NCBI RefSeq assembly: GCF_025144335.1
Contig: NZ_CP083539.1
Location: 621,501 to 685,500 of the forward strand
DNA: 64,000 nucleotides
Source: Jannaschia sp. W003
GTDB lineage: Bacteria > Pseudomonadota > Alphaproteobacteria > Rhodobacterales > Rhodobacteraceae
Reading direction: 5' to 3'
The notes beneath the pieces were generated by a model. It saw only the letters and a program-made list of their open reading frames with translations, had not been told where the DNA came from and ran no database searches. Made by a program: the position numbers and the translations under genes. Shown here piece after piece: positions 9,804 to 17,016 of this stretch (position 1 is the stretch's first letter; each line of letters starts with the position of its first letter).

Positions 9804-10429
9804 GCGTCCTGATGCTCGACACCGCGTTTCCCCGGCCGCCGGGGGACGTGGGGTCGCCCGAGAGCTATCGCGAGGAGGTGGAGATCCTGCGCGTGCCTGC
9901 CACCGTCGGCCAGATCGTGCGAAGCGATCCGGAGTTCATCGACGTGGAACCCTTCGAGACGGCGCTCGCGCAGTGCCGGGGCGACGTGATCGTGACCTCC
10001 TGCGGCTTCCTCGCGCCGTGGCAGGCGCATCTCCAGCGCCTCTCCGGGCGCCCGTTCCTGGCCTCCGTGCTCAGCGCCCCCCCGGTGCGGGACGCGCTGG
10101 TGGTGACCTTCGACGCGGGCGCCCTCGGGCCGGCGCACCTCGCGGGTTGGCGGGCGCGCGTCGTGGGCCTGCCGCGGCACGGCCACCTGCGCGCGGTGAT
10201 CGGCGCGGACCGCCCCGCGCTCGACGCGCGGCGCGCGCGCGCCGAGGTCCTGGAGACGGTGGGCGCCGCGCTCGACGGCGAGCGCGCGCTGGTGCTGGAG
10301 TGCACGAACCTGCCGCCCCACGCCCCGGCCCTGCGCCGCCGCTTCGGCCTGCCGGTGCACCACGTTCTGACGGCGCTGGAGCGTATCCGGCCCGGATTGG
10401 TGAAGGCGCCTTTCCTGACGGCGGGTTGA
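9782..10429 (+). CDS. Aspartate/glutamate racemase-family protein
   Basis: This protein has the N-terminal strand and loop SVLMLDTAFPRPPGDVG seen in hydantoin/Asp-Glu racemase relatives. It also has both cysteine motifs of the superfamily, VIVTSCGFLAP in the first half and LVLECTNLPPHAP in the second. Cofactor-independent racemases use such a cysteine pair as acid and base. With the ATG at 9782 it has 215 residues and overlaps dctM by 22 bases; this start keeps the full first beta strand. An ATG at 9812 would remove it. It ends the oxidoreductase-TRAP operon and probably interconverts stereoisomers of the imported compound. Confidence 0.82.
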   Translation: MGRGPALSVLMLDTAFPRPPGDVGSPESYREEVEILRVPATVGQIVRSDPEFIDVEPFETALAQCRGDVIVTSCGFLAPWQAHLQRLSGRPFLASVLSAPPVRDALVVTFDAGALGPAHLAGWRARVVGLPRHGHLRAVIGADRPALDARRARAEVLETVGAALDGERALVLECTNLPPHAPALRRRFGLPVHHVLTALERIRPGLVKAPFLTAG

Positions 10430-10499
10430 TCCCGGCGGTTCCCCGTGCATCCTGCGCCGCAGGACCGCACGAGACCGTCCAACCCAACGGGAGAGACCG

Positions 10500-12074
10500 A
10501 TGACCAAGTTCATGCTCGCCGCCACGCTGCTGGCGACCACCGCGCTGGGCGCCAACGCCGAGACCCTGCGCTGGGCGCGCGCCGGCGACAGCCTCACGCT
10601 CGACCCCCACGCCCAGAACGAGGGCCCGACCCACACGCTGGCGCACCAGATCTACGAGCCCCTGATCATCCGCGACACCGCCGGCGAGTTCCAGGCCGCG
10701 CTCGCCACCGACTGGGCCGTGAAGGAGGACGACCCCAACGTGTGGGTCTTCAACCTGCGTCAGGGCGTGAAATTCCACGACGGCTCGGACTTCACCGCCG
10801 AGGACGTGGTGTTCAGCTTCGAGCGCGCGCAGAGCGAGAAGTCGGCGATGAAGGAGCTGCTCAACTCCATCGTTGAGGTCCGCGCCGTGGACGACCACAC
10901 GGTGGAGTTCGTGACCGACGGGCCGAACCCGATCCTGCCCAACAACTTCACCAACCTGTTCATCATCGACAAGGACTGGACCGAGGCGAACGGCGTCGTG
11001 GAGGTGCAGGACATCGCCGCGGGCGAGTCGAACTACGCCGCCACCAACGCCAACGGCACCGGACCCTTCACGCTGGTCTCCCGCGAGCCCGACGTGCTGA
11101 CCGTGCTGGAGCAGAACCCCGAGTACTGGGGCATGGACGAGTTCCCGATGGCGGTGACGCGCATCGAGTACCGCCCGATCCAGAACGCCGCGACCCGCGT
11201 CGCGGCCCTCCTGTCGGGCGAGGTGGACTTCATCCAGGACGTGCCCGTCCAAGACCTCGCGCGCGTGGACGCGACCGACGGGCTGCAGGTCAAGACCACG
11301 CCGCAGAACCGCACGATCTTCTTCGGCATGAACCAGGGCGCCGACGACATCGAGCGCGACGACGTGGACGGCAAGAACCCCCTCGCCGACGTCAACGTGC
11401 GCCGGGCCATGAACATGGCGATCAACCGCGCGGCCATCCAGCAGGTGGTGATGCAGGGCCAGTCGCAGCCCACCGGCGTCATCATCCCGCCCTTCGTGAA
11501 CGGCTGGACCGAGGCGCTGGACGCCGTGCCCGAGGGCGACATGGACGCCGCGCGCGCGCTGATGGAGGAGGCCGGCTACGGCGACGGCTTCTCGATCCAG
11601 CTCGACTGCCCCAACGACCGCTACGTGAACGACGAGGGCATCTGCCAGGCCGCCGTGGGCATGCTGGGCCAGATCGGCGTGCAGGTGAACCTGAACGCCC
11701 AGCCCAAGGCGCAGCACTTCCCGCTGATCCAGAACGGCACCACCGACTTCTACATGCTGGGCTGGGGCGTGCCGACCTACGACTCGGAGTACGTGTTCAA
11801 CTTCCTGGCCCACACCAAGGGCGACGAGCGCGGCTCGTGGAACGCGACCGGCTACTCGAACGAAGAGCTCGACGCCAAGATCCAGAGCCTCTCCTCGGAG
11901 ACCGACCTCGAGGCGCGCGACGCCACGATCGCCGAGATCTGGGAGACGGTGCAGGACGAGCAGCTCTACCTGCCGATCCACCACCAGGTGCTGAACTGGG
12001 GCATGGCCGACAAGGTGGGCACCGAGGTGTCGCCGGAGGACGACCCGAAGTTCAAGTTCTTCGAGATGAACTGA
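10500..12074 (+). CDS. ABC transporter solute-binding protein, peptide/opine type (SBP_bac_5)
   Basis: This 524-residue periplasmic protein has a signal peptide cleaved after about residue 20 (LGANA). The class signature at the mature N-terminus is ETLRWARAGDSLTLDPHAQNEG. Other family segments are LRQGVKFHDGSDFTAEDVVFSFERA, TNANGTGPFTLVSREP and DCPNDRYVNDEGICQA. The ATG follows a GGGAGAG ribosome site. It is a paralogue of the protein at 12960-14519 and shares the cysteine pair in CPNDRY...NDE.C. No permease gene follows it directly, so it probably works with the ABC permeases at 16-20 kb or an unlinked system. Confidence 0.92.
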   Translation: MTKFMLAATLLATTALGANAETLRWARAGDSLTLDPHAQNEGPTHTLAHQIYEPLIIRDTAGEFQAALATDWAVKEDDPNVWVFNLRQGVKFHDGSDFTAEDVVFSFERAQSEKSAMKELLNSIVEVRAVDDHTVEFVTDGPNPILPNNFTNLFIIDKDWTEANGVVEVQDIAAGESNYAATNANGTGPFTLVSREPDVLTVLEQNPEYWGMDEFPMAVTRIEYRPIQNAATRVAALLSGEVDFIQDVPVQDLARVDATDGLQVKTTPQNRTIFFGMNQGADDIERDDVDGKNPLADVNVRRAMNMAINRAAIQQVVMQGQSQPTGVIIPPFVNGWTEALDAVPEGDMDAARALMEEAGYGDGFSIQLDCPNDRYVNDEGICQAAVGMLGQIGVQVNLNAQPKAQHFPLIQNGTTDFYMLGWGVPTYDSEYVFNFLAHTKGDERGSWNATGYSNEELDAKIQSLSSETDLEARDATIAEIWETVQDEQLYLPIHHQVLNWGMADKVGTEVSPEDDPKFKFFEMN

Positions 12075-12098
12075 GCGCTCGGTTAGAGACGCGATGCG

Positions 12099-12120
12099 GG
12101 GGCGGCCGATCGGCCGCCCC
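12099..12120 (+). terminator. Hairpin after the first solute-binding protein gene
   Basis: A 22-bp perfect palindrome (GGGGCGGCCG, AT, CGGCCGCCCC) begins 24 bases after the stop codon and is followed by TTGCG. The stem is very stable but the T-tract is only two bases. It lies between this gene and the convergent HExxH gene, so it could terminate in both directions. Confidence 0.55.
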
Positions 12121-12134
12121 TTGCGATTCCGGGA

Positions 12135-12809
12135 TCAGAGTGCGGGCGCGTCGAGCGTGGCCCTGCCCGACACGGCGGCCCCGACGAAGGCGCATCCCTC
12201 CTCGCGGGCCAGGAGGTGGGCCCAGGCTTTCAGCGCGAAGCGATCCGGCGCCATCATCGCGACGAAGGGATTGAGCTCCATGTCCTCGATGGGCGCGTCG
12301 AACATGTCCTCCACCCGCTTCGTGATCCGCTCCCGGTCGCCGGCCGGCATCGACAGGATCTGGAGCGTGTAGGCCGCGTATTCCTGCGTCGCGGGGCAGG
12401 CGTCGAACGGGCAGGGATGCCCTTCCATCGCGGCGTGGACGAACTCGTGGACGACCACGCTCTCGAACAGGGTCGACGGGGTCATCGGCGCGAAGATGCC
12501 GTCCGGCGTGACGGCGTCGTGCATCGCGTCGGGGGCGAGGAGCTCGATGCGATCCTCGCCGCAGTGGTAGCGCCCCAGGCAGTCGCTCTCCATGGCGTCG
12601 ACCACGTCGATGCGGATGGGGCGGTCGACGGGCGGCACGCCGCACCGCCCCATGAGCCGCTGCGCGCGCGCCGCGGCCGAGCAGACCGCCGGGGCGTTCG
12701 TCCCGTGCACCGACGCCGGCGCCTCCGCGCAGGGGAAGGCGTCGGTCGCGGCAGCCATCCCACCCGTCAGCGCGATTGCGGCGGCCGGTATCCAGTGTCC
12801 AGCACGCAT
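12135..12809 (-). CDS. Secreted protein of unknown function with HExxH zinc-protease motif
   Basis: This 224-residue protein has an N-terminal signal peptide (MRAGHWIPAAAIALTGGMAAA) and six or more cysteines in the mature part, including FPCAEAP, AVCSAA and GHPCPFDACPA, which suggests disulfides. The segment TLFESVVVHEFVHAAMEG (about residues 110-128) contains HEFVH, the zinc-binding and catalytic pattern of many metallopeptidases. The third ligand is not certain. I do not recognise the family with confidence. The gene lies between two paralogous solute-binding proteins, convergent with the first and divergent from the second, and shares an upstream region containing an FNR-type box. Confidence 0.75.
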   Translation of the reverse strand: MRAGHWIPAAAIALTGGMAAATDAFPCAEAPASVHGTNAPAVCSAAARAQRLMGRCGVPPVDRPIRIDVVDAMESDCLGRYHCGEDRIELLAPDAMHDAVTPDGIFAPMTPSTLFESVVVHEFVHAAMEGHPCPFDACPATQEYAAYTLQILSMPAGDRERITKRVEDMFDAPIEDMELNPFVAMMAPDRFALKAWAHLLAREEGCAFVGAAVSGRATLDAPAL

Positions 12810-12863
12810 CGTCCCTCCTGCCGGTTCGCGCGGCGAGGGTAGCTCTGCGCCCGGCCGTCCGGG

Positions 12864-12877
12864 TTGACCCGGATCAA
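12864..12877. promoter_or_regulatory. FNR/FnrL-type binding box
   Basis: TTGAC-CCGG-ATCAA matches the CRP/FNR-family dyad TTGAY-N4-RTCAA used by FnrL, Dnr and NnrR in Rhodobacteraceae. It lies in the divergent region, 83 bases before the second solute-binding protein gene and 55 bases before the HExxH gene. Control by oxygen or nitric oxide is a prediction only. Confidence 0.5.
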
Positions 12878-12959
12878 AAAGCGCGCCCCGCGGGCGCCGC
12901 GCTGTTTGCTTCCTGCCACGGTTGCCCCATCCTCGGCGCAGGAACCAAGGGAGGGATCC

Positions 12960-14519
12960 ATGAGAACCGTACTGACCGCCGCGCTTCTGGTCGCCGCGAT
13001 GCCCGCGGCCGCGGCCGAATTGCGCTACGCCTCGACCACCGATCCCGACACGCTCGACCCCCACGCGGGCAACTCCGCCCCGAACTTCTCGCTGCTCGGC
13101 AACGTCTACGAGGGACTGGTGCGGCGTGGCCGCGACATGGCGATCGAACCGGCGCTCGCCACCGCGTGGGAGCCGATCGACGGCGCCGATGGCTGGCGCT
13201 TCACCCTGCGCGAAGGCGTCACCTTCCACGGCGGCGAGACCTTCGACGCCGAGGACGTGGTGTTCTCCTACGAGCGCGCCTCCTCGCCCGAGTCCGACGT
13301 CGGCAGCTGGTTCGCCAACGTCGAGAGCGTCGAGGCGACGGACCCCATGACGGTGGAGATCCGCACCAAGGGCCCCGATCCGATCTTCGTGGACGGCATC
13401 GCCAACTGGATGATGCTCGATTCAGGCTGGGCCGCCGAGAACGGCGCCGACCGGCCCAACATCGAGGGAGGCAACTTCGCCACCACCAATGCCAACGGCA
13501 CCGGCCCCTACCGCGTGGCCGAGCGGCAGCCGGGACTGCGCACCACGCTCGAGGCGTTCGACGGCTGGTGGGACGAGGACCGCGGCAACGTGGAGCGCGC
13601 GGTGTTCCAGCCGGTGCAGAACTCGGCCACCGCCGTGGCCGCGCTCCTGTCGGGCGAGCTGGACCTGATCGAGCCGGTGCCGGTCCAGGACGCGGCCCGC
13701 GTCGAGGCGGCCGCGGGCGTGGACGTGGTGCGCGGCGTCGAGGCGCGCGTCATCATGCTGGGCTTCCCGCACGACGCGGAGGCCCTGTATGGCGGCGGCG
13801 AGGGCACGGAGGGCAATCCGTTCCAGGATCCGCTGGTGCGCCGCGCCGTGGCCCATGCGGTGAACGTGCCCGCGATCCTGCAGACGGTGATGCAGGGCTC
13901 CGCCGAGCCGGTGGCGCAGCTCGTCTCGGAGTCGATGCGCGGCTACTCCGAAGGGCTGGAGAGCCCCGCCTACGACCCCGAGCAGGCCCGCGCGCTGCTG
14001 GCCGAGGCCGGGTATCCAAACGGCTTCCAGTTCAGCTTCCGCTGCCCCAACGACCGCTACCTGAACGACGAGGCGGTCTGCACCGCGATCAACGCGATGC
14101 TGGCGCAGATCGGCCTCGACCCGCAGTTCGAGACCATGCCGGTCGCCAACTACTGGCCCGCGCTGCGCGCCGAGGAGCACGACGTCTACCTGCTCGGCTG
14201 GTCGCCCGGCACCTTCGACGCCGAGCACCCGATCCGCTTCCTGGTCGCGACCCCGGACGAGGAGGCCAAGCTGGGCTCGTGGAACTTCGGCGGCTACTCG
14301 AACCCGCGCGTGGACGAGCTGCTGCCGATGATCCAGTCCGAGATCGACGACGCCGCGCGGCAGGCGATGCTGGACGAGGTGGCGAACATCGTCCTCGACG
14401 ACATGGCCTACGTGCCGCTCTACGTGCAGCCGCTTCTCTGGGGCGTGAAGGAGGGGGTCAGCCTCGTCCAGCGCCCCGACAACTTCGTGCAGCTGCGCTG
14501 GATCGACGTGGCGGCCTAG
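12960..14519 (+). CDS. ABC transporter solute-binding protein, peptide/opine type (second paralogue)
   Basis: This 519-residue protein has a signal peptide cleaved near AAAA (residue 18-19) and starts its mature part with ELRYASTTDPDTLDPHAGN. Family segments include LREGVTFHGGETFDAEDVVFSYERA, TNANGTGPYRVAER and FRCPNDRYLNDEAVC. It is clearly paralogous to the gene at 10500. The ATG at 12960 follows AGGGAGG. Its stop codon shares a CTAG tetranucleotide with the convergent ccdB stop. The cognate permeases are probably those starting at 16039, separated by ccdAB and a HAD gene. Confidence 0.92.
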   Translation: MRTVLTAALLVAAMPAAAAELRYASTTDPDTLDPHAGNSAPNFSLLGNVYEGLVRRGRDMAIEPALATAWEPIDGADGWRFTLREGVTFHGGETFDAEDVVFSYERASSPESDVGSWFANVESVEATDPMTVEIRTKGPDPIFVDGIANWMMLDSGWAAENGADRPNIEGGNFATTNANGTGPYRVAERQPGLRTTLEAFDGWWDEDRGNVERAVFQPVQNSATAVAALLSGELDLIEPVPVQDAARVEAAAGVDVVRGVEARVIMLGFPHDAEALYGGGEGTEGNPFQDPLVRRAVAHAVNVPAILQTVMQGSAEPVAQLVSESMRGYSEGLESPAYDPEQARALLAEAGYPNGFQFSFRCPNDRYLNDEAVCTAINAMLAQIGLDPQFETMPVANYWPALRAEEHDVYLLGWSPGTFDAEHPIRFLVATPDEEAKLGSWNFGGYSNPRVDELLPMIQSEIDDAARQAMLDEVANIVLDDMAYVPLYVQPLLWGVKEGVSLVQRPDNFVQLRWIDVAA

Positions 14520-14830
14520 ACGCCGGCGAGGACCATGTCGAGGGCGCGCGTGACGTCGTCGCGCGCGCCCTCGGCGGACGCGACGAGCGGGCCGATCTCG
14601 GCGAGCGAGAGGGTCGCGACGTTGAGCGCCAGCGCGACCCAGACCTCGTCCCCGAGCAGGATCACGGGCTGGAGCCGCGGATGGTCGGGAGGAGCCTCGT
14701 TCCGGCGCCGCAGGGGCATCACGATCCGCGTGCCCGTCTCCTCCAGCATGTCGTTCTGGATCACGAGCACATGGGCACTCCGGTCGGACGTCACGCGGAC
14801 GTCCCATTGGCGCGGCGCATCGCCTCCCAT
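14516..14830 (-). CDS. ccdB: CcdB-family toxin
   Basis: This 104-residue protein resembles CcdB, the toxin that traps DNA gyrase. Matching segments are RQWDVRV at the start, HVLVIQNDMLEETGTRIVMPL (the family's VQSD...RRxVIPL block), PRLQPVILLGDEVWV and a C-terminus ending in LDMVLAGV. F-plasmid CcdB ends in Trp-Gly-Ile and needs those residues against gyrase; here the Trp position is Ala. The ATG lies 3 bases after the antitoxin stop, as expected for an antitoxin-first operon. It is convergent with the solute-binding protein gene. Confidence 0.85.
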   Translation of the reverse strand: MGGDAPRQWDVRVTSDRSAHVLVIQNDMLEETGTRIVMPLRRRNEAPPDHPRLQPVILLGDEVWVALALNVATLSLAEIGPLVASAEGARDDVTRALDMVLAGV

Positions 14831-14833
14831 CCG

Positions 14834-15055
14834 TCAGAACTTCCGATAGCGGGCGAGGGGGAGGCCGTTCTCCTCGATCCATTCGTTGTAGGCCTCGATC
14901 CACGGGCGGTTCTCCTCCTGCCAGCGCCGCCAGCGCTCGGACTTCACCACCCCGGCCACGCCGTCGGCCGCCGCCGCCGACACGTTCACCCCCAGCTCCC
15001 GCGCCTCACGCAGGAGCGCCTCGTCCAGCGTCACGCTCGTCTTGACCCGTGCCAT
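14834..15055 (-). CDS. ccdA: CcdA-family antitoxin
   Basis: This 73-residue protein has a ribbon-helix-helix type N-terminus (RVKTSVTLDEALLREARELGVNVS) for DNA binding. Its C-terminal tail, ENRPWIEAYNEWIEENGLPL followed by RYRKF, matches the CcdA region that wraps the toxin. The start at 15055 follows GGGAGG. That ribosome site is part of a set of three direct repeats likely to be its own operator. It is translated before ccdB with a 3-base gap. The pair is the only feature here suggesting lateral gain; no integrase or transposase is nearby. Confidence 0.88.
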   Translation of the reverse strand: MARVKTSVTLDEALLREARELGVNVSAAAADGVAGVVKSERWRRWQEENRPWIEAYNEWIEENGLPLARYRKF

Positions 15056-15060
15056 CCCGC

Positions 15061-15092
15061 ATACCTCCCACGATACCGCCGATCATACCGCC
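15061..15092 (-). promoter_or_regulatory. Three 12-bp-spaced direct repeats upstream of ccdA (candidate operator)
   Basis: On the minus strand the 8-mers GGCGGTAT, GGCGGTAT and GGAGGTAT occur at a strict 12-bp period, ending 5 bases before the ccdA ATG. Ribbon-helix-helix repressors commonly bind half-sites spaced about one helical turn apart. The last repeat contains the Shine-Dalgarno sequence, so bound CcdA or CcdAB could block both transcription and ribosome entry. This role is inferred. Confidence 0.55.
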
Positions 15093-15149
15093 GCGTGGGC
15101 GCCGATCAAGGGGGCGGAACCCCCACCACCATCGCGCGCGTTCGAAGGA

Positions 15150-15992
15150 ATGCAGACCACCCGCCCCCACATCCCCCGCATCCTCCTCGCGTTCGACTTC
15201 GACCGCACCCTGGCCTCCGACAGCATCGACGCTGTGTGCGCCGTCTACGGCATCGACCGGGACGACTGGCGCAGCGAATACGAAGAGGCGCTGGGAGAGA
15301 ACTGGGACCAGATCATCCGCCGCGGCCAAGCCTTGATCGCGCTGGGGGAGAACCGCGACCGGCCCCTGAGCAAGGACGTGATGCGCGAGGCCGCCGAGCG
15401 GATCGAGCTGTTCCCCGGCGTGCTGGAGATGCCCGGCCGTCTGCGCGCCGCCGCCGCCGAGGTGGCCGAAGGCGTGGAGCTGGAGTTCGTGGTCCTCTCC
15501 TCGGGCTACGACGAGATCATCTCGCGCACCGCCATCTCGGACGCCTTCGACCGCATCCTCGCCTCGGGCTTCGAGAGCGACTCGGACGACCGGCTCTTCG
15601 CCGTAAAGCGCATCGTCTCGCACCCCGAGAAGGCGCTCTACCTCGAGGCTCTGGGCAAGGGGGCCGAGCTGTCCGGCTCGAACGGCCCCGAGCGCGCGGG
15701 CGACCCCGTCGGGCCGGACGACATGCACTGCCCGTTCGACCAGATGATCTACCTCGGCGACGGGGCGAGCGACCTGCAGGCCTTTGGCTTCCTCCACGAG
15801 CAGGGGGGCCTCACCATCGCCGTGGGCGTGGGCGAGGAGGGCTTCGCGCCCGGCCGGCTGACCGACGCCCAGCGCGTGGATGCCGCGCCCGGCCCCGACT
15901 ACCGCGAGGGCGCCCCCCTGATGCGGGCGCTGGAGCACGCGGTGCGCGCCTGCGCCCACCGGATCGCCCTGCGCGCCATCGAGGCGGCCTGA
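15150..15992 (+). CDS. HAD-superfamily hydrolase
   Basis: This protein of about 280 residues has the HAD motifs in order: motif I LLAFDFDRTLASD (nucleophile Asp near residue 16), motif II VVLSSGYDE, the basic residue in FAVKRIV, and motif IV YLGDGASDLQAF. The layout resembles phosphoserine-phosphatase-like HADs. The ATG at 15150 is directly preceded by GAAGGA with almost no spacing, so the start is uncertain; the next upstream ATG in frame (15042) adds a proline-rich stretch and overlaps ccdA. It precedes the ABC permease gene by 46 bases. The substrate is unknown. Confidence 0.85.
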   Translation: MQTTRPHIPRILLAFDFDRTLASDSIDAVCAVYGIDRDDWRSEYEEALGENWDQIIRRGQALIALGENRDRPLSKDVMREAAERIELFPGVLEMPGRLRAAAAEVAEGVELEFVVLSSGYDEIISRTAISDAFDRILASGFESDSDDRLFAVKRIVSHPEKALYLEALGKGAELSGSNGPERAGDPVGPDDMHCPFDQMIYLGDGASDLQAFGFLHEQGGLTIAVGVGEEGFAPGRLTDAQRVDAAPGPDYREGAPLMRALEHAVRACAHRIALRAIEAA

Positions 15993-16038
15993 CCCCCGCC
16001 CGCTTGACCCCGGCGGGCGGGGGGGCGACACCGGGCGG

Positions 16039-17016
16039 ATGCTGGCCTACATCATCCGCCGCGTCTTCCAGTCGCTCGTCGTCCTCCTGGTGGTGGGCCT
16101 CGTGGCCTTCTCGATGTTCCGCTTCGTGGGCGACCCCATCGAGCAGCTGCTGGGCCAGGAGCGCACGATGGCCGACGTGGAGCGCCTGCGCGAAGCCTTG
16201 GGCCTGAACGACCCCTTCCCGATCCAGTACGTCAACTTCCTGGGCCGCGCGATCCAGGGCGACTTCGGCATCTCCTACCGCCAGTCCCGCCCCGTGGCCG
16301 ACATCATCATGGAGCGCCTGCCCGCCACGCTGGAGCTGGCGCTGATCTCGGGCTTCCTCGCCGTGACCTTGGGCATCGCGCTGGGCGTGTTCACCGCGAT
16401 CCGGCGGCGCGGCGTGGCCGCCAACGTCATCATGTCCTCGTCGCTGATCGGAGTCTCGCTGCCGACCTTCCTGATCGGCATCCTCCTGATCTACCTCTTC
16501 GGCGTGCACCTGCGCTGGCTGCCCACCTTCGGGCGCGGCGACGTGGTGGACCTCGGATGGTGGACCACCGGATTGCTGACCGAGAGCGGCCTGAAGTCCC
16601 TCATCCTGCCCGCCATCACGCTCGGCCTCTACCAGATGACCCTGATCATGCGGCTCGTGCGCTCCGAGATGCTGGAGGTCTTGCGCATGGACTACATCCG
16701 CTTCGCGCGCGCCCGGGGGCTGAAGGCCCGCGCCGTGAACTTCCGCCACGCGCTGAAGAACACCATGGTGCCCGTGATCACGGTCACGGGCCTCCAACTG
16801 GGCTCGATCATCGCCTTCGCGATCATCACCGAGACGGTGTTCCAGTGGCCCGGCGTGGGCCTCCTGTTCATCAACGCCGTGCAGTTCGTCGACATCCCCG
16901 TGATGGCCGCCTACCTCATGTTGATCTCGGTGATGTTCGTGCTCATCAACCTCGTGGTGGACCTGCTCTACGTGTCGGTCGACCCGCGTCTGCGCATCGA
17001 CGGGAGGGCCGCATGA
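16039..17016 (+). CDS. ABC transporter permease, DppB/OppB family
   Basis: This 325-residue membrane protein begins MLAYIIRRVFQSLVVLLVVG, the typical DppB first membrane helix. It has further segments such as GFLAVTLGIALGVFTAI and IGVSLPTFLIGILLIYLFG. The EAA-type loop that docks on the ATPases is seen in YIRFARARGLKARAVNFRHALKN. Its stop overlaps the ATG of the next permease (ATGA). It is the first clear gene of the dppBCDF-like operon. Confidence 0.94.
   Translation: MLAYIIRRVFQSLVVLLVVGLVAFSMFRFVGDPIEQLLGQERTMADVERLREALGLNDPFPIQYVNFLGRAIQGDFGISYRQSRPVADIIMERLPATLELALISGFLAVTLGIALGVFTAIRRRGVAANVIMSSSLIGVSLPTFLIGILLIYLFGVHLRWLPTFGRGDVVDLGWWTTGLLTESGLKSLILPAITLGLYQMTLIMRLVRSEMLEVLRMDYIRFARARGLKARAVNFRHALKNTMVPVITVTGLQLGSIIAFAIITETVFQWPGVGLLFINAVQFVDIPVMAAYLMLISVMFVLINLVVDLLYVSVDPRLRIDGRAA

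Noticed and set aside
10451..10463. Palindrome CCTGCG-C-CGCAGG upstream of the first solute-binding protein gene
   Set aside because: It is short and isolated, with no second copy near the paralogous gene, so an operator role is not supported.
14516..15149. Mobile element or genomic island around ccdAB
   Set aside because: No integrase, transposase, tRNA junction or terminal repeats were found; only the toxin-antitoxin genes themselves suggest transfer.
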